Shown: piece by piece, positions 11,870 through 24,315 of the stretch
Layout of the letters: each line of letters opens with the position of its first letter
How positions within the stretch are numbered: position 1 is the first letter of the stretch
DNA from: Dipteris shenzhenensis
Lineage: Eukaryota > Polypodiophyta > Polypodiopsida > Gleicheniales
Direction: 5' to 3' (one strand)
Length of the DNA: 64,000 bases
NCBI GenBank assembly: GCA_047967505.1
Contig: CM106538.1
Made by a program: the position numbers and the translations under genes
The notes under the pieces: generated by a model
What the model was told of the DNA's origin: nothing
The model's input: the letters and a program-made list of their open reading frames with translations, nothing else
Database searches by the model: none

Positions 11870-14800
11870 GCTTTATATCAAGTCATACATCAAAAAAGAT
11901 AGTACTAGAACTGACTGTTGTGGCTAAAAGGGCCCTTACATCTTGAAGATCAACAAAAACATAAACTCCTAAAGAAGACATCTCAAGGATGAAATGAAAA
12001 GCTAGAGGTATCTTCCTTGAAATCTGAGGCAGCAGTAACAAAGGTGTTTGAAGAGTGTCCCTGGGCAATAGTAGTGTCAGTAGAATGACCATGAGCAACA
12101 AAAAGGCCCTATAGAGGGTCAATAGACATGGATGACAGCTGGGTAAGATCAGCAGGGATAGGAGTATTCTGAGCAAAAGGGCCAAAGCCATGGATCTAGT
12201 TTTTGGCTCCTAGAGAGGCAACTTGAGGCTATTTAGATGAGTCAACAGCCATAGAAAAGGAGTTAAGTGTCCCTGGGCGTGTCCCTAGGCAATAGTAGTG
12301 TCAGTAGAATGACCATGAGCAGAAAAAGGCCCTAGAGAGGGTCAACAGACATGGATGACAGCTAGGTAAGATCAGCAGGGATAGGAGTATTCTGAGCAGA
12401 AGGGCTAGAGCCATGGATCTGATTTTTGGCTCCTGGAGAGGCAGCTTGAGGCTGTTTGGATGAGTCAACTACCACAGAAGGGGAGTTGATGGAGAGGCTC
12501 CCAAAAGTAGAAGTAACCTGTATGGAACCAGCAATAGCAACAAAAGTAGAGGGAGCTTTACTTGTAGAGGCATGAGGTGTTGATCCTATGGAAGAGGGAA
12601 GGGGTTCACCAGTTGTGGCAGATCTTCTTTGAAGAAAAGGAGGAAGCTTTGCATGATCATCTGAAATAAAATAGGAGAGCTTGTGTCTGGCAATATCTGT
12701 ACTTAACCTTTGATGTTCAAGGTTGTATGCACTAATGATGAAGTCAATTCTCCTTTTTTCCTGTTCCACCATGTAGCAAACATAGCATCAATAGAAAGAT
12801 CTTTATGATTAAATTGGAAATTATTCCTAGATATCCAAATGAACCAGAGTGCATGGGCTCTAATGATAAACCTATCATCATTCAACTTCCACCTTTTGTT
12901 AAGGGTTCTGAATAAATCCTCCATATCAGTAGTAGGAGTTGGGATGGGTAATAAGGAGGAGCACCCCACCCAACTAAACCCCTTGTGCATGCATAATATT
13001 GACCCTCCCTTCCAATTCACATCTCCTTGCCATAATTCCAATCTTTCCATAATCAATCTTTGCTGTTGGTTGGTTAAAGAGAACTCCCTTCTAATTTCAA
13101 GCTAGGATTTCCATCTGATATGTTGTCTATTCCACAATTGCCCCCAAGTTTGAAGACCTTTCTTGAACAAATTAGCTGCAACTGTAAACTGATCATCTGA
13201 CAAAGTGGCAAATCTAAAAATGGAGGAGACCCAAATAGAATCAACTAACATGAAGTTACCTTCCAGTGAAGAGGATATAAGCTTTTATCTCTTCAAAAGC
13301 TTCCCGAATGGACTTCCATAGGGGACTCCCCTTGGATTTACAAGGTTCAGGGTTAAAAAGAGCAGAAATAAAGGGATATTTTTTTCCAGTTGGGTGCCTT
13401 GCATGGTCTGATATAATTCATATTTCTCAAGAGCAGCTATGCCCAATCCTCCTCGGGATGAAGAGCAGCTTTGATGATCCAAGTGACATACATTTTTTTG
13501 GCAGTAGAGGAGATGTCAATCACCTTTAACCCCCCTTCCTCTTTGGGTTTGATATAATATCCCCATCTAACCTTAGAGATTTTGTTAGACCCCCCCCATA
13601 AGAAGGATCTACATAGTCTGATAAATCTGTCCAAGCTAGTTTTGGATGGAGACCAACAAGATAGATAGAAGATAATAATAGGATAGAGACAATAATTAAG
13701 AACCATTTTCCTACCTACCAGATTTGCTTGGAAGCTTCTCCATTTGTCTAGTTTTTTTGGAATCTATCCAGTTCCCAATCCCACCTCTGCTTCATTGTGA
13801 CATCAAATCTCATTGGTATCCCCAACAGTCTAAAAACTGTACCTTTTTGTATCTTCATGCATCCTAATTGTTGGAGGACCACCTGGTCTTCCCCATTGAG
13901 AGTAGCATATCCTGTTTTGGAGTGATTAATACATGAACCTGAGGCTTGACAAAAAACTTCAAGGTAGTCCATTACATAGATGACATCTTGATCAATGTTT
14001 CTAAGAGTCAGTGTGGTATTATCAGCAAATTGTTGGCATAATAATTGATTACCATTACTCAATTCAATCCCTTTTAGAGCTCCCTTTTGTATCTGACTTC
14101 TAAGGAGCCATCCTAGAGAATCTGCAACAATTGCAAATAAAAGAGGAGCTAGAGGGCAGCATTGTCTAATTGATCTCTTGAGGAAGAAAGGGTCACTCAT
14201 AATACCATTAACATTGACTTTGGTAGTAGCATTAGTAAGCAAAAGCTTAACACTAGAGACAAATAACGGGCCCATACCCATATCCTATAGAGACCCATTC
14301 CAACCTGTCATAAGCTTTATCAAAACCCACCTTAAGAAAACAGATATCGTCTTTGGTTTCCTTATCATACTCACACCCTTCTCAGACTCACACCCTTCCC
14401 AGATATTGATGATGGCTTCCAAAAGGTGACGTCCTTGATGAACCCTTTCTGCTTTGGTAGAACCCAATCCTTCATTTTGTCTTGAATCTTTCTTATAGAT
14501 ACAGTTTAACATTGTGAGGGGTCTCTAGTTTTTTAACTCATCCTTAGGGCACTCCTTAGGGATCGGTTTTATAATTCCTCCATTTATGTGAAGGGGAAGC
14601 AATAGGAAGACCATCTTCCCCCGGAGTCTTCCCATCTACCATAACATTCATAGCTTCTTTTAACTCTTCTAGACTGAAGGGTCTTTCTAGATAGGGGAGG
14701 TCAAAAGATTTAACAACCTTATCCCTTATTATTTGGCAGAGCTGTCTTACTCACTGGGTGTCCTCATTAGGGGGGAAAGTGTTGGAGAGTAAATCCTTGA

Positions 14801-15660
14801 AGTGATTTTGAATATAATCAATATTTTCCTCAGGATTGCTTAATTGAGAGCCATTTGGTCCTTTAAGAAAAGAAATCTCCTGTTGACATCTTTTCCTTCT
14901 GATAATTTTGTAGGTTTCCTTAGTGGGCCTGTCAATCTTTTCTGCCCACCAGCCTCTATAGTACACTTTGGACTAATTTAGTTTAAGTTGTTCTTGTTTT
15001 TTGAGGTCTCTTTTTGCCTTATTTAATTCTTCATGAGCATCTTCATCACCCTCTCTAACTTTTTGCTCTGAAGTGCTGATATTAACTTGAATATAATCCA
15101 TCCTTTGAGCCTTGATTTGTGCCCTTTAAGATATTCTGAGTATCCTTGATAGCCAATTCCCAAGCAAGTGATGCTAATGTGTGCTTAGAGAAACCTCTAT
15201 GCCAGGCCACCTTGATTAGTTTCTATACACTCTTAAACTAAAAAAGTTTAGGATTAGCATTTTAGGATTAGCATTGAACCAAGAGGGACTCCTCTCCCCA
15301 GGTCCAAAATCACATAGGCTTGTGATCTGACAAGCTTAAAGAAGACTATGTTACAACTCTTAGAGAAAGTTGTCTGTTCAAGGGGTTCTGGGAAATATAG
15401 AATCTGTCAAGTCTAGCCTCCCTTCTGTGCTCCCCTATCTGACTGTTGCACCAAGTGAACTCTCTATTATTACTGACATCAACCATCTGCCAGTGCTCTT
15501 TATTACAATATTTCCAAGCAAGTAATTTAGATCCTCTGATGCATGTGCCCATCCCCTTCCATCTATCGGCTTTGCTCTCTACCATATTGAAGTCCCCCAT
15601 TATTATGTAATTGCCATCTGGGTATTGTAGAGATTCCCATATCGGCCTTAAAACTTTAGG
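11870..15660 (-). mobile_element. Decayed L1-type LINE (endonuclease, RT, zf-RVT)
   Basis: Read from right to left on the minus strand. An endonuclease segment at 15,600-15,346 contains MGDFNMVESKADRW and RREARLDRFYIS. A linker is at 14,966-14,751. RT follows at 14,512-13,748: the broken frames include VGFDKAYDRLEW, RQCCPLAPLLFAIVADSLG and the active-site region QQFADNTTLTL. The RT C-terminus and zf-RVT region run 13,706-12,703 (LCRSFLWGGSNKISKVRWGY, HALWFIWISRNNFQF). The active site reads FADN where LINEs have FADD, so one catalytic aspartate is lost. Several frameshifts separate the parts. A clear poly-A tail was not found at the left end; both boundaries are approximate. Confidence 0.85.
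12057..12504. repeat. 224-bp tandem duplication in the LINE 3' region
   Basis: The block starting GTCCCTGGGCAATAGTAG at 12,057 repeats at 12,281, so the period is 224 bp. The copies share CATGGATGACAGCT, GATCAGCAGGGATAGGAG and TTTTTGGCTCCT, with about 5-8% differences by eye. It lies in the serine/alanine-rich tail of the LINE frame. Confidence 0.75.
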
Positions 15661-15750
15661 TAGAACTCAAAGTAACAAGTGCAAGTTCTAATCCATAATA
15701 ACTGCAGTTTTTTCAAAATATTAAGTTATTATTGCAAATAGTCAAAATCC

Positions 15751-15755
<5 letters not shown>

Positions 15756-15786
<31 letters not shown>
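15756..15786. repeat. (CT)n microsatellite
   Basis: About 15 uninterrupted CT dinucleotides. Confidence 0.95.
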
Positions 15787-15789
<3 letters not shown>

Positions 15790-16360
15790 ATCTTTCAAAT
15801 AGTGACTTCCTTCCACAGAGTTTGGGACTTACCTCATTGGAGACTTCTAAGGCTAGGAGTCATCCAAATGACTAGAAGAGGGCGGGGCAGACACATGGTA
15901 TGCACATATATCCACCTGGCTTGCTAGGCACGGTATCTAGATAGACAAACTTCCTCTCTTTCAATATAGCATGGACGCACCACCTGAGTTGATCCCATGA
16001 GATAAGATCAACCCTATCATGGTATACACATATATCCACCTGGCTTGCCAGGCACGGTATCCAAATGGACAAACTTCCTCCCTTTGAATACAGCATGGAC
16101 GCACCACCTGAGTTGATCCCATGAGATGAGATCAACCCGATCATATGGTTAGATCTCCTCTAGCTCCACACATCTCAGACTTGGGAAGGGGACTGGGAAT
16201 TCCCCTCCAATATCCAATTCTATTGCAACCACTTCCTGAGAGTATTGGATAAGAGATTCATCATCAAACCCCAGTACCTCGAGGACAAAAGAGTCTCACA
16301 TGCATTGAGGATTGCCATTGGATAGATGCAAGTTTTGTCCCTCTATATTTGCCTAGCCTA
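15787..16360 (+). repeat. Diverged repeat, copy 1 of a coding-like block
   Basis: This block resembles 17,190-17,640. Shared motifs are CATCTTTCAA.TAGTGAC, GAGTCTGGGACTTACC, CAATA.AGCATGGA.GCACCACC, GATGAGATCAAC and GTCTCACATGCA.TGAGGATTGCCAT. Inside it, a unit of about 115-120 bp (ATATATCCACCTGGCTTGC to GATCAACCC) is repeated in tandem, near 15,905 and 16,023. The plus strand could encode a gag-like protein, but the frame is broken and I do not recognise the family. Confidence 0.6.
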
Positions 16361-16477
16361 TTATGAGATGTGGGGATGCTACCACTATCTCTACCTAGAG
16401 AGGAGTGGCTTCAGTCCCCACTATCACGCAAAGAGGGCCAACTTAACATTGAAAAAATCAGAAACAGGTTGGATCGG

Positions 16478-16566
16478 GGAAAGCAACCTGTACAAATGAA
16501 AGCGATTTGACAGGTTAGACCCGGTCCAACTTGTCAAATCGCCTTCATTTGTACAAGTTGCTTTTC
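16478..16566. repeat. Long imperfect hairpin, 39-bp arms
   Basis: The left arm at 16,478-16,516 and the right arm at 16,528-16,566 are complementary at about 35 of 39 positions, with an 11-nt loop. Smaller palindromic motifs (GTCCAACTTG / CAGGTTGGA) lie around it. Such a foldback could come from a MITE or a palindromic duplication, or it could give rise to small RNA. No target duplication or poly-T was seen. Confidence 0.75.
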
Positions 16567-17160
16567 GAGGCCTTTTGGCCTTTTTCGAGCCTCCAGGGGC
16601 TCGTTTTTTGCATTTCAAAAGTCTTCTCGAGGGTTTTGGCCCGGTCGTGACACGTTGGTGATGACAAAAATACCAAATTTTTCACCATGCATCAGTGGGG
16701 TTATCTTATATTTTATTGATTTAGAGGAAAGAAAAATGAAGAAATAGTGAATTTCTCTCAGGGCCCCAAAATGAGCTCCCTTTTTTCCTAATGTATGATC
16801 TTCAACACCTCACAAGCAATGTCCCATCGCCATAGCTTCACATACTAAGATGAGCCAGTGGAAATAGTGCAGTCTTACATATATTTGGGGTAGGGTTCAC
16901 AGAGCCAAGTTTCATGATGACCCATGCAGCTACAGCACAACTCACAGAGGCAGTTCTTCAAGGCACAATTCCAGGACCCTCCAATGAAGGGTTCTCTTTT
17001 TCACACCCTAGTGAGACCGACCGCAATGTATGCAGCACCTTTCTGGGGGGAGTGACATTTCAGTTACAGAGCGGAAGAGATTTGAGAGGCTATAAGTGAC
17101 TATGGGATCTAGGATGATTCAGAGTAAGCCCTCAGTTTTCCATAAGATTATACAAGCAGA
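16567..17160. other. Unassigned stretch between the two repeat copies
   Basis: A short plus-strand open frame at 16,914-17,099 may be part of the same element as the flanking repeats. No conserved motif was recognised. Confidence 0.35.
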
Positions 17161-17169
17161 GTTCGCCAT

Positions 17170-17680
17170 GACCCCTCTCCAGGTTGATGCCATCTTTCAA
17201 GCAGTGACATTCCTCCATAGAGTCTGGGACTTACCCCACCAGTGGAGATTACCAAGGCTAGCATTGGAATCCTCTAGGAGACTGGTTGAGAGCAATGTTG
17301 ATACAACATGGTACGCACGGGTATCCACATGGTTTAGTAGTCACGGCATTCCGATGTACAGACTTTCTCCCTTTCAATACAGCATGGATGCACCACCCGG
17401 ATGCACCACCCGAGATGATCCCACGAGATGAGATCAACTCTATCATTCAATTGGACCTCCTCTAGCTTCATACGTCTAAGGCTTGGGGACGAGAGGAGTT
17501 CCCCACCAAGATCCAGTTCTACCATGACTGCTTTCTGAGGGTATCAAAGTATGGTCTCATCATCAAACCTCAGTATGCCGAGGATAGGAGAGTCTCACAT
17601 GCACTGAGGATTGCCATCGGACAGTTGCGAGTCTTAGCACATCACCTGAGGATTAAGGTAGGGAGACTACAAGCATAACC
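17170..17680 (+). repeat. Diverged repeat, copy 2 of the coding-like block
   Basis: This is the plus-strand counterpart of 15,787-16,360. It translates to fragments such as MTPLQVDAIFQAVTFLHRVW and then, after frame changes, IQFYHDCFLRVSKYGLIIKP and VSHALRIAIGQLRVLAHHLR. The conservation of these pieces between the copies suggests a once-coding element. I cannot name the protein. Confidence 0.5.
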
Positions 17681-20029
17681 AAAGAGCAGAGGATTTGCAG
17701 ACTAAACCCAATGGGGGAGGTCAAGACAGAGGAGAACTTTCTATGTGTCTCTCCGCTTACACGGCTGGTCCATTTTCTCGACCAGGTCTGTGCTGGGCTC
17801 TATCTCATTTGAGATGCAATGACACAGAGACATACTGATGCGATAGACTAGAGAGCAGTAAGAGGCGATGCCACATACCACCGAGATCGATCAAGCACAG
17901 ACACGTGTTATAGACTTCTATGCAACTGACTCAACTACTACAAGGGAGGTTGAGGGAGAGGAGCTTGATGAGACGAGAGCATCATGGATTAGTAGTGAAA
18001 GCCAAAACTTATAGGAAATGGATAATACTTATGTATAACTTGCTGCCAGTCAATTTAAGAGGATTTGGAACTTTTGATGTCAAAAAATAAGATTTGGGAG
18101 GAGAGTTTTAGTTAGTATTGAAACTTTGGTTAGTTCCTACTTGAGTGAGCACACTTCGGAAGTGCTACTCAAGTGTGAGCTACTAGCATGAGAATTTAGC
18201 AAACTAACTGCTTGTGGTGATAGTCTAAGACAAGGGTCCACTGTATATTGGTTTGCCTCCAACTAAGAGCACACATGCAAAACATCCATAAATGGCATTC
18301 AAGCCCTTGCAATGAGTTAGCAATCACTGGAGTGGAGTCATATTCACTCACAAGAAAATCAAGAAAGGATTTAATTTGACAATTTTACATTTGCATGAAT
18401 TTGCCCATTAAAAAACAGAATTTTTTGTTTAAATTAGTGTGATTATAGTATGAAAACATGAACATGAATAGATAAGTACATAAAGACCACAAAAACTATT
18501 AATGCTAATTAACACCTTGCCAAAAGTAAAATAACTTTTACCACCAATAATTATCAAATTGCCCTTTGTATCAACAATACTGACACTAATAATATGGTTA
18601 CGAGTTAGTTGTGCTGCTTGCTTTTCTTTTAGCATCGCCAGAAATGCCTTGTTGCCACTAGTAAATGCCTTGTTATTGCTAAGATTTTTAATTTTATTAC
18701 AACTAATGTTCTAGAGTAGTTTCCCTACGCAATGTGTCGGTTTCTCACACACTCTTAAAAATTGAAAGAATAGTAGCCTTTGATGAGATAAAGCAATTGG
18801 TGGACTAGGAAAAAGCTAGACCACAAACTTAGTCAAGGAAGAAAGTGGGAGAAAGAAGTGTTCATTATGCTTGTGAGTATAGGTTTCTACTTCATTATCT
18901 TGCATATATAGACACTTATTAACTACAACTTCATGTGTCATTGTGACTATCACTTGAGTATGAGCACCAAGTTATTAGTACTTTGCCATAGGTTTGAGCC
19001 ATGGGAAGGAGATTGGCTTTTGCCCTTAATTTTTGTTGCTAATACAAGATGCCTTGCATACGTTTGGATACACCTATAAGATATTGTGATGCAAGAGCGT
19101 ATATGCTCATGGTAAGAACGAAGAAGCTTGGTTGTAGAGTAGAGATTAATGAACTAAGCTCAATGAAGCAGCATGGATAATTTTGTAGGGACATCTATTC
19201 TAAAGTTCGAAAAAGGTGGACATAGGGGGGAACCAACTCCAAAGATAGGGATTGTCACCTTCATTGTCCTAGTTTCCTTGTGAAATAAACATTTAGGCAT
19301 TGGAGAGATATGAGTTACAAACTGAGTTGAAGCTCCTCCACCTTCCATCCTTTGCAATTGTGAATACTTGTACAATTTCCATGGTGGAGACTCTCTAATA
19401 TCTCCTACGTTGAGTGTTGCAATGCTACAAAAATGTGTAAGAGGATGTTTGTCTTTGTGTTCTTTAGTGGTCGTATGTATGGTGTTGAGCAAAAAATATT
19501 GCTTTAGAGGGATTTAGAACATTTGATCGATGTGAGAAGCTGCAAAATTCATGCATAATGCAACATATGATAGTTTTTTGTACATGCTTTGGTGGTTGAA
19601 AAGAGGTTGACTACTTGTGGGGATGTAATAGAGATCTGTTATGAGACTTCTTAACCATCGCAGTGGTTGAATGTTGATCCAAACTGACGAGGTAGCGTAC
19701 CAAAATTATTAAGGCGATTGACATGCAAGTCATTTTGCATGTTGTGGAAACTGTATGTATGTTGAAATTAGTGTACTTGAAGCTTCCACATAGCTTAATT
19801 TCATTTCTCAAAAAATATAAATGTGAATTTTATGAATTCTTTTCTGCGCACTCTTTTAAACATACTTTGATGCCACATCATGTAGAAGAAATGAACCCAC
19901 ATGCAATGTGTTTAAAAGCATGTGCACATGCCTACCTATGCCCATTGGCATCAAAGCACAATGATCTATTCTATATATATTGATATCAAAGCCTAGTGAA
20001 GATCCAAGGTTAAGTGAAAGGCTAAGATG
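17681..20029. other. Anonymous DNA
   Basis: No reliable gene or element was seen. A minus-strand open frame at 19,160-19,492 has no recognisable domain. The sequence may be old retrotransposon flank. Confidence 0.4.
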
Positions 20030-21420
20030 TACCTCAATAAGAACGATCTATTTTGTTATGATTGCCAATTGAATTGGTGCAAAGTTGATATTGCGACAGT
20101 TGCATATTGAGCTATCATGGCTCTACAAAAAGCAACACAACACCAATAGATCAATGAATTGAAGGAGAAAAAGAGCTCCAACATGCTAGAAATATGTTTA
20201 CATATTTGGTGGGTGCAAAAGTGAATCCTCTATCAACTAATTAGTTGAATGGTGCAACACAAAAAGGGCCTATCTAATCAAAAAAGAAGGCACTATGCAT
20301 AAAAGGGGTACATAATGCTAGTTTAGCATCATCTCCCAAAATCCCAAGTAGAAGCCTTGTTGTGAAGACAAAGGGAGACGTTGCATATTATGATGGCTCA
20401 TTGGATGATGATGTGTTATTGTGCTAGTTGCTCAAGTTGGAATTGATGCCCAGAGATTGGATGATTTGAATAGGTTTTGCTCACGGAAGTTGAAAGGGAA
20501 ATACTCTCTAGAGTCTCTGCCATCTCAAAGAAGAGACTTGGTGGATAGGGTGAAGAAGAATTTTCTTCCCTTTGACTATGATTTATATAAATTTGAAGCA
20601 AGGATGGGCCCAAAGCATGAAGCATTCCATGGAAATATTCTACAAATATCCATGAAGTTGGACATATAGGAAAGTAAAAGTATACAGGCCATGAATTTTA
20701 TCATGGGCTAAGAGGCTTCAACAAGTTACATGTGACAGAGGTTGAACTAGTCGATGTGAAAGGAGCTAGCTAGTTAGTCAGGATAGAAATGAACAAACTA
20801 GTTATGATATAGAAAAGCAAGATGCAAAGCAATCCTTTAAAGGAGGCAAAATTTACAAAGGTCCAAGGGGCAACATGCATCTCATGATGAAGGTATGAAA
20901 GAGGACACTTGGTATGAAAGAGGACACTTTTTCCAAAGGTCTACAGGACGATATGCATCCAATGGAAGGTATGAAAGAGGACAAGGAAGTTGCACTAGTC
21001 ACACCATTTGCTACAATAAAGGAGTGCAATGGAGCTAACTAGTTAGTCAAGATAAAAATGAGCAAACTAGTTATGATATAAAAAAGCAAGATACAAAGCA
21101 ATCCTTTAAAAAGATGAGATGCATGTTGCCCCTTGGACCTTTGGAAATTTTGCCTGATGGAAGGTATGAAAGAGGACACTTTTTCCAAAGGTCTACAAGA
21201 CAATATGCATCCAATGGAAGGAATGAAAGAAAACAAGGAAGTTGGAGTAGTCACACAATTTGCTACAACAATGTAGTGCAAGGCCACAAGTCCTTTAAAT
21301 GCCCAAACTAGGAAAAGGACAAGACGACGACACAACAAAGAGAACTTGCTATAGTGACTAAATAGCCCAAGAGTAGCAAAAGGCTAAGATTGCAAAAGAG
21401 AAGTGTCTCAACGACGATTG
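20030..21420 (+). pseudogene. gag-like relic with a decayed zinc knuckle
   Basis: The plus strand shows fragments of a retroelement gag. An open piece at 20,421-20,669 (DDLNRFCSRKLKGKYSLESL, MGPKHEAFHG) has no recognised domain. Downstream is a basic region and a knuckle-like CYNNVVQGHKSFKCPN near 21,262-21,309, in which the second cysteine is replaced by asparagine. The region before the knuckle is duplicated: 20,750-21,018 and 21,025-21,275 share TAGTTAGTCA.GATA.AAATGA, CAAACTAGTTATGATATA and GAAAGAGGACACTTTTTCC. The frame is broken many times, so this is a dead copy. I cannot tell copia from gypsy here. Confidence 0.55.
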
Positions 21421-21626
21421 ACACTATGGGACAAACTCAATGCAAAGATGCCACATACATACATACATACATGCATGCATAATGAATAAATAATTAGATA
21501 AATGCATATAGAGAAATTATTTATTTAATTAATTAATAGCAAAGGTAGTGCACATCCGATCATGGGTTATATACCCTTGTGTAGTCTTCAAAATATTAAA
21601 TACTCTTTGCTACAAGTAGTCGTGCA

Positions 21627-22000
21627 TACAAACCATCAAGCAACCAAGGTACACTAAATGGGTAAGCTTTTTATAGGATTATACAAACCATCAAGCAATC
21701 AAGGTTCACTAAATGGGTAAGCTTTTTATAGGATTTTACTTTTGTGATTAAGCACAAATTGAAGTCACAAACAAAAGAGCACTGTTGGTCATTGAGAAGA
21801 CCGAGGGGATTGAATTTCAATAGATGACGATTATAGGATTATAGGATTATACAAACCATCAAGCAACCAAGGTACACTAAATGGGTAAGCTTTTTATAGG
21901 ATTTTACTTTTGTGATTAAGCACAAATTGAAGTCACAAACAAAAGAGCACTGTTGGTCATTGAGAAGACCGAGGGGACTGAATTTCAATAGATGACGACT
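21627..22000. repeat. Recent nested tandem duplication
   Basis: TACAAACCATCAAGCAA begins at 21,627, 21,682 and 21,850. The second and third copies are nearly identical over about 150 bp, through GACCGAGGGGA.TGAATTTCA. The first copy is a 55-bp partial. Confidence 0.85.
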
Positions 22001-22787
22001 TGAAGTGCCTTGAGTCTTCTTTCTTTTAGCTAAAACCTTGTACAAGTCACTTCACACATACCCAATTGCAAGATAGACGCAAGTCTTCAAAGGTTGAACA
22101 TAGAATCACTTGATTACATATGTTCTTGTTATCTGCGATTGAAGTGCATCTTCCTTACGCGTTCTTGGAAGTGCCTACAAGTAGAAAGCAAGATAGTGGA
22201 GAATAGATGAGATAGGCACGATGTGATGCACAATATTTCTTTCCTTTAATGTGGAGAAAAAGCCATTCTTCTACAACTCGAAATTGATCCCTCACTACAC
22301 TATCTTGTCTCTTGCCTTGTCAACATTAACTCGAAGTGTGAAGCTATGATCCAAAATACAATATTGCTTCTGAAGCTTGACATGCTTGCTATCTATGCTC
22401 ACTAATGTAAATCTCTAGTGTCCATAAGTAGCCCTACTATGATGGTGTTAAGATTTACTTACATCGATGGCATCTCCTTTGAATATCGTGCATATCCCTT
22501 TGAATATTGTGGTGCTGGGTGTTCATGGTCCGAAATGATTAAAGAGAGCTTGCTGTGGAGCAAGTTCTCCCAACTACACTTAAAAGACCCTCATAATTCT
22601 TAGCTGGCAACTTTAAGTCATTATGGGGTGAAGCGTGTAGAGGTGGTGGGACGAAGTGGTGGTTGTTTTGGTTAATTTTTTAAAAGCCAACCCTCAAAGT
22701 ATGGGCTTGTTAAAGCAACCATAGTCCAACTATTTGCTATTTGCTGAGAAGAGGTCTCCAATCCACCGAAATAATGACTCCACATCT
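22001..22787. other. Anonymous DNA
   Basis: No gene or element was recognised on either strand. Confidence 0.4.
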
Positions 22788-23416
22788 CTATGGCTGCCCC
22801 TTCCCCCCATGTTTTGGCCTCAAGGCCTTCTCTTCTTGGCTGCACCTATGATCTTCGTTGACATAGACAGAAGGACCATCTGTCTTGCGCCTGCACCTTT
22901 GAACTTTATAATCAAGAACTTCGCTTTCCTCAAACTTCCCTGTCATACAAGGCTTTGCGTGCTCACTCTCAAACTTCTCAAATATGAACTTTTTGCCCTC
23001 CTCCCCAAGAGCTGTTGTCATCCTTTATCCCCCATTACTCCTTTATGTGGACCATTCAAGCTACCCTTCATTAGTTTGTATCCTCCAAGACCTTCCATTG
23101 GATTTTGGTTGGCTCCTTAATACAAGGATTCTAATGTATCTACGTCCTGCATCCACTTGATCACTCCCTACCTGGATTCCTCTAAGTGCCTTGGTGTTGG
23201 AGGCCTGCTCCTCTTGCATCTTTCCGAGGGCATCATTTTCTTTTTTAAGAGCATCCATGCCATCCAGCAGACCTTTTTTGAACTTGCCTAACCCTTCATC
23301 TCTATGGCAGAGGAGGAAATGGTTTTGGTGTCCCAAATCTCCTTCAAGGTTTTGGTGTCCCGAATCTCCTTCAAGGCATCCTCCATTTCTTTCAGGACCC
23401 TACATCTGGCAGACAT
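22788..23416 (-). pseudogene. Broken coiled-coil-like reading frame, unknown origin
   Basis: From the ATG at 23,414-23,416 the minus strand reads MSARCRVLKEMEDALKEIRD and then a repeated KTLKEI.DTKT made by a 27-bp tandem duplication. It stops near 23,300. One frame over it continues as GKFKKGLLDGMDALKKENDA and LGKMQEEQASNTKAL. A further open piece at 22,788-23,021 is lysine- and glutamate-rich. The heptad-like charged pattern suggests a coiled coil. This could be a captured or decayed host gene piece; I recognise no family. Confidence 0.3.
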
Positions 23417-24315
23417 GAGGTACACACAAAGAATGCCAAGCTCAAAAACACAAACGAAAGTGATGAGAGAAAAAGTTTACTGTTATCTTTGTCCAACTTG
23501 TAACTGACGAAAATATATACAACTCCGTCCATGCAATTAATGAAAATTGACATTCTGTCTGATTGCAAAGGATTAACAGTTACGTCAAAATTCCCGAGTC
23601 ATTAGGTCTTGGTCCAATTCTGATTGTTTAGAAAGCAGGCTTCTGAAATTCCTACAAGCTCTCTTGCTCACTGTTGTCAAGAGATTTAAAACAACTGTGC
23701 AATCGAAAATTTTCTTTGGATCCACCAACACAGAGCACTTCCAAGTGAAATATCCTTCTGTTCTATATCAGCGGCATAGTCTACACAAATGAGAAACCAT
23801 CTTCCAACTACTCTCAGCAAACCTTTGCCTTCTATGCTCACACCCATTAAAAAGATGAAAACTTACCTGCCTTCTGTAAATACCCCCCAACCAAAAAAAA
23901 AAAGAAAAAGAAAAGAAAAAAAGCCCTTCTCAAAACCAGGGTTCTGGTCTCAATGTGTTGTTCAATTTTCAAGTGGATTTTTGTATTTATCATATACGAT
24001 ACCGTACGCATCTTTTGGCATCAGCATCTATGCAAAACTGAGGGTATCAAACAAGAGATGCTGCATCCACTTGATAAACAGAGGCATTAAAGGCCTCTAC
24101 TATCCAGAGACTACTAGGCGGGCACCACCAACAAACATGATTAGTTATCTCAGCTGCTGTTCACAGCCTGACTGAATACAGTCGACTGCTTGACATACTG
24201 TGGAATATGAACACAGCAAGCAAAAGATTATAAGGTTACCAGAAAGCTACTCTTCTAACAAAACTAAGGATTGCATTTCTAGCAGATTACATCGGCTCAA
24301 AATTTGAAGCCATGC
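23417..24315 (-). other. Probable 3' untranslated and downstream region of the UBP1-like gene
   Basis: This is downstream of the stop codon at 24,316-24,318 on the minus strand. It includes an A-rich run near 23,897-23,930. No coding frame with motifs was seen, and the poly-A site could not be fixed. Confidence 0.4.
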
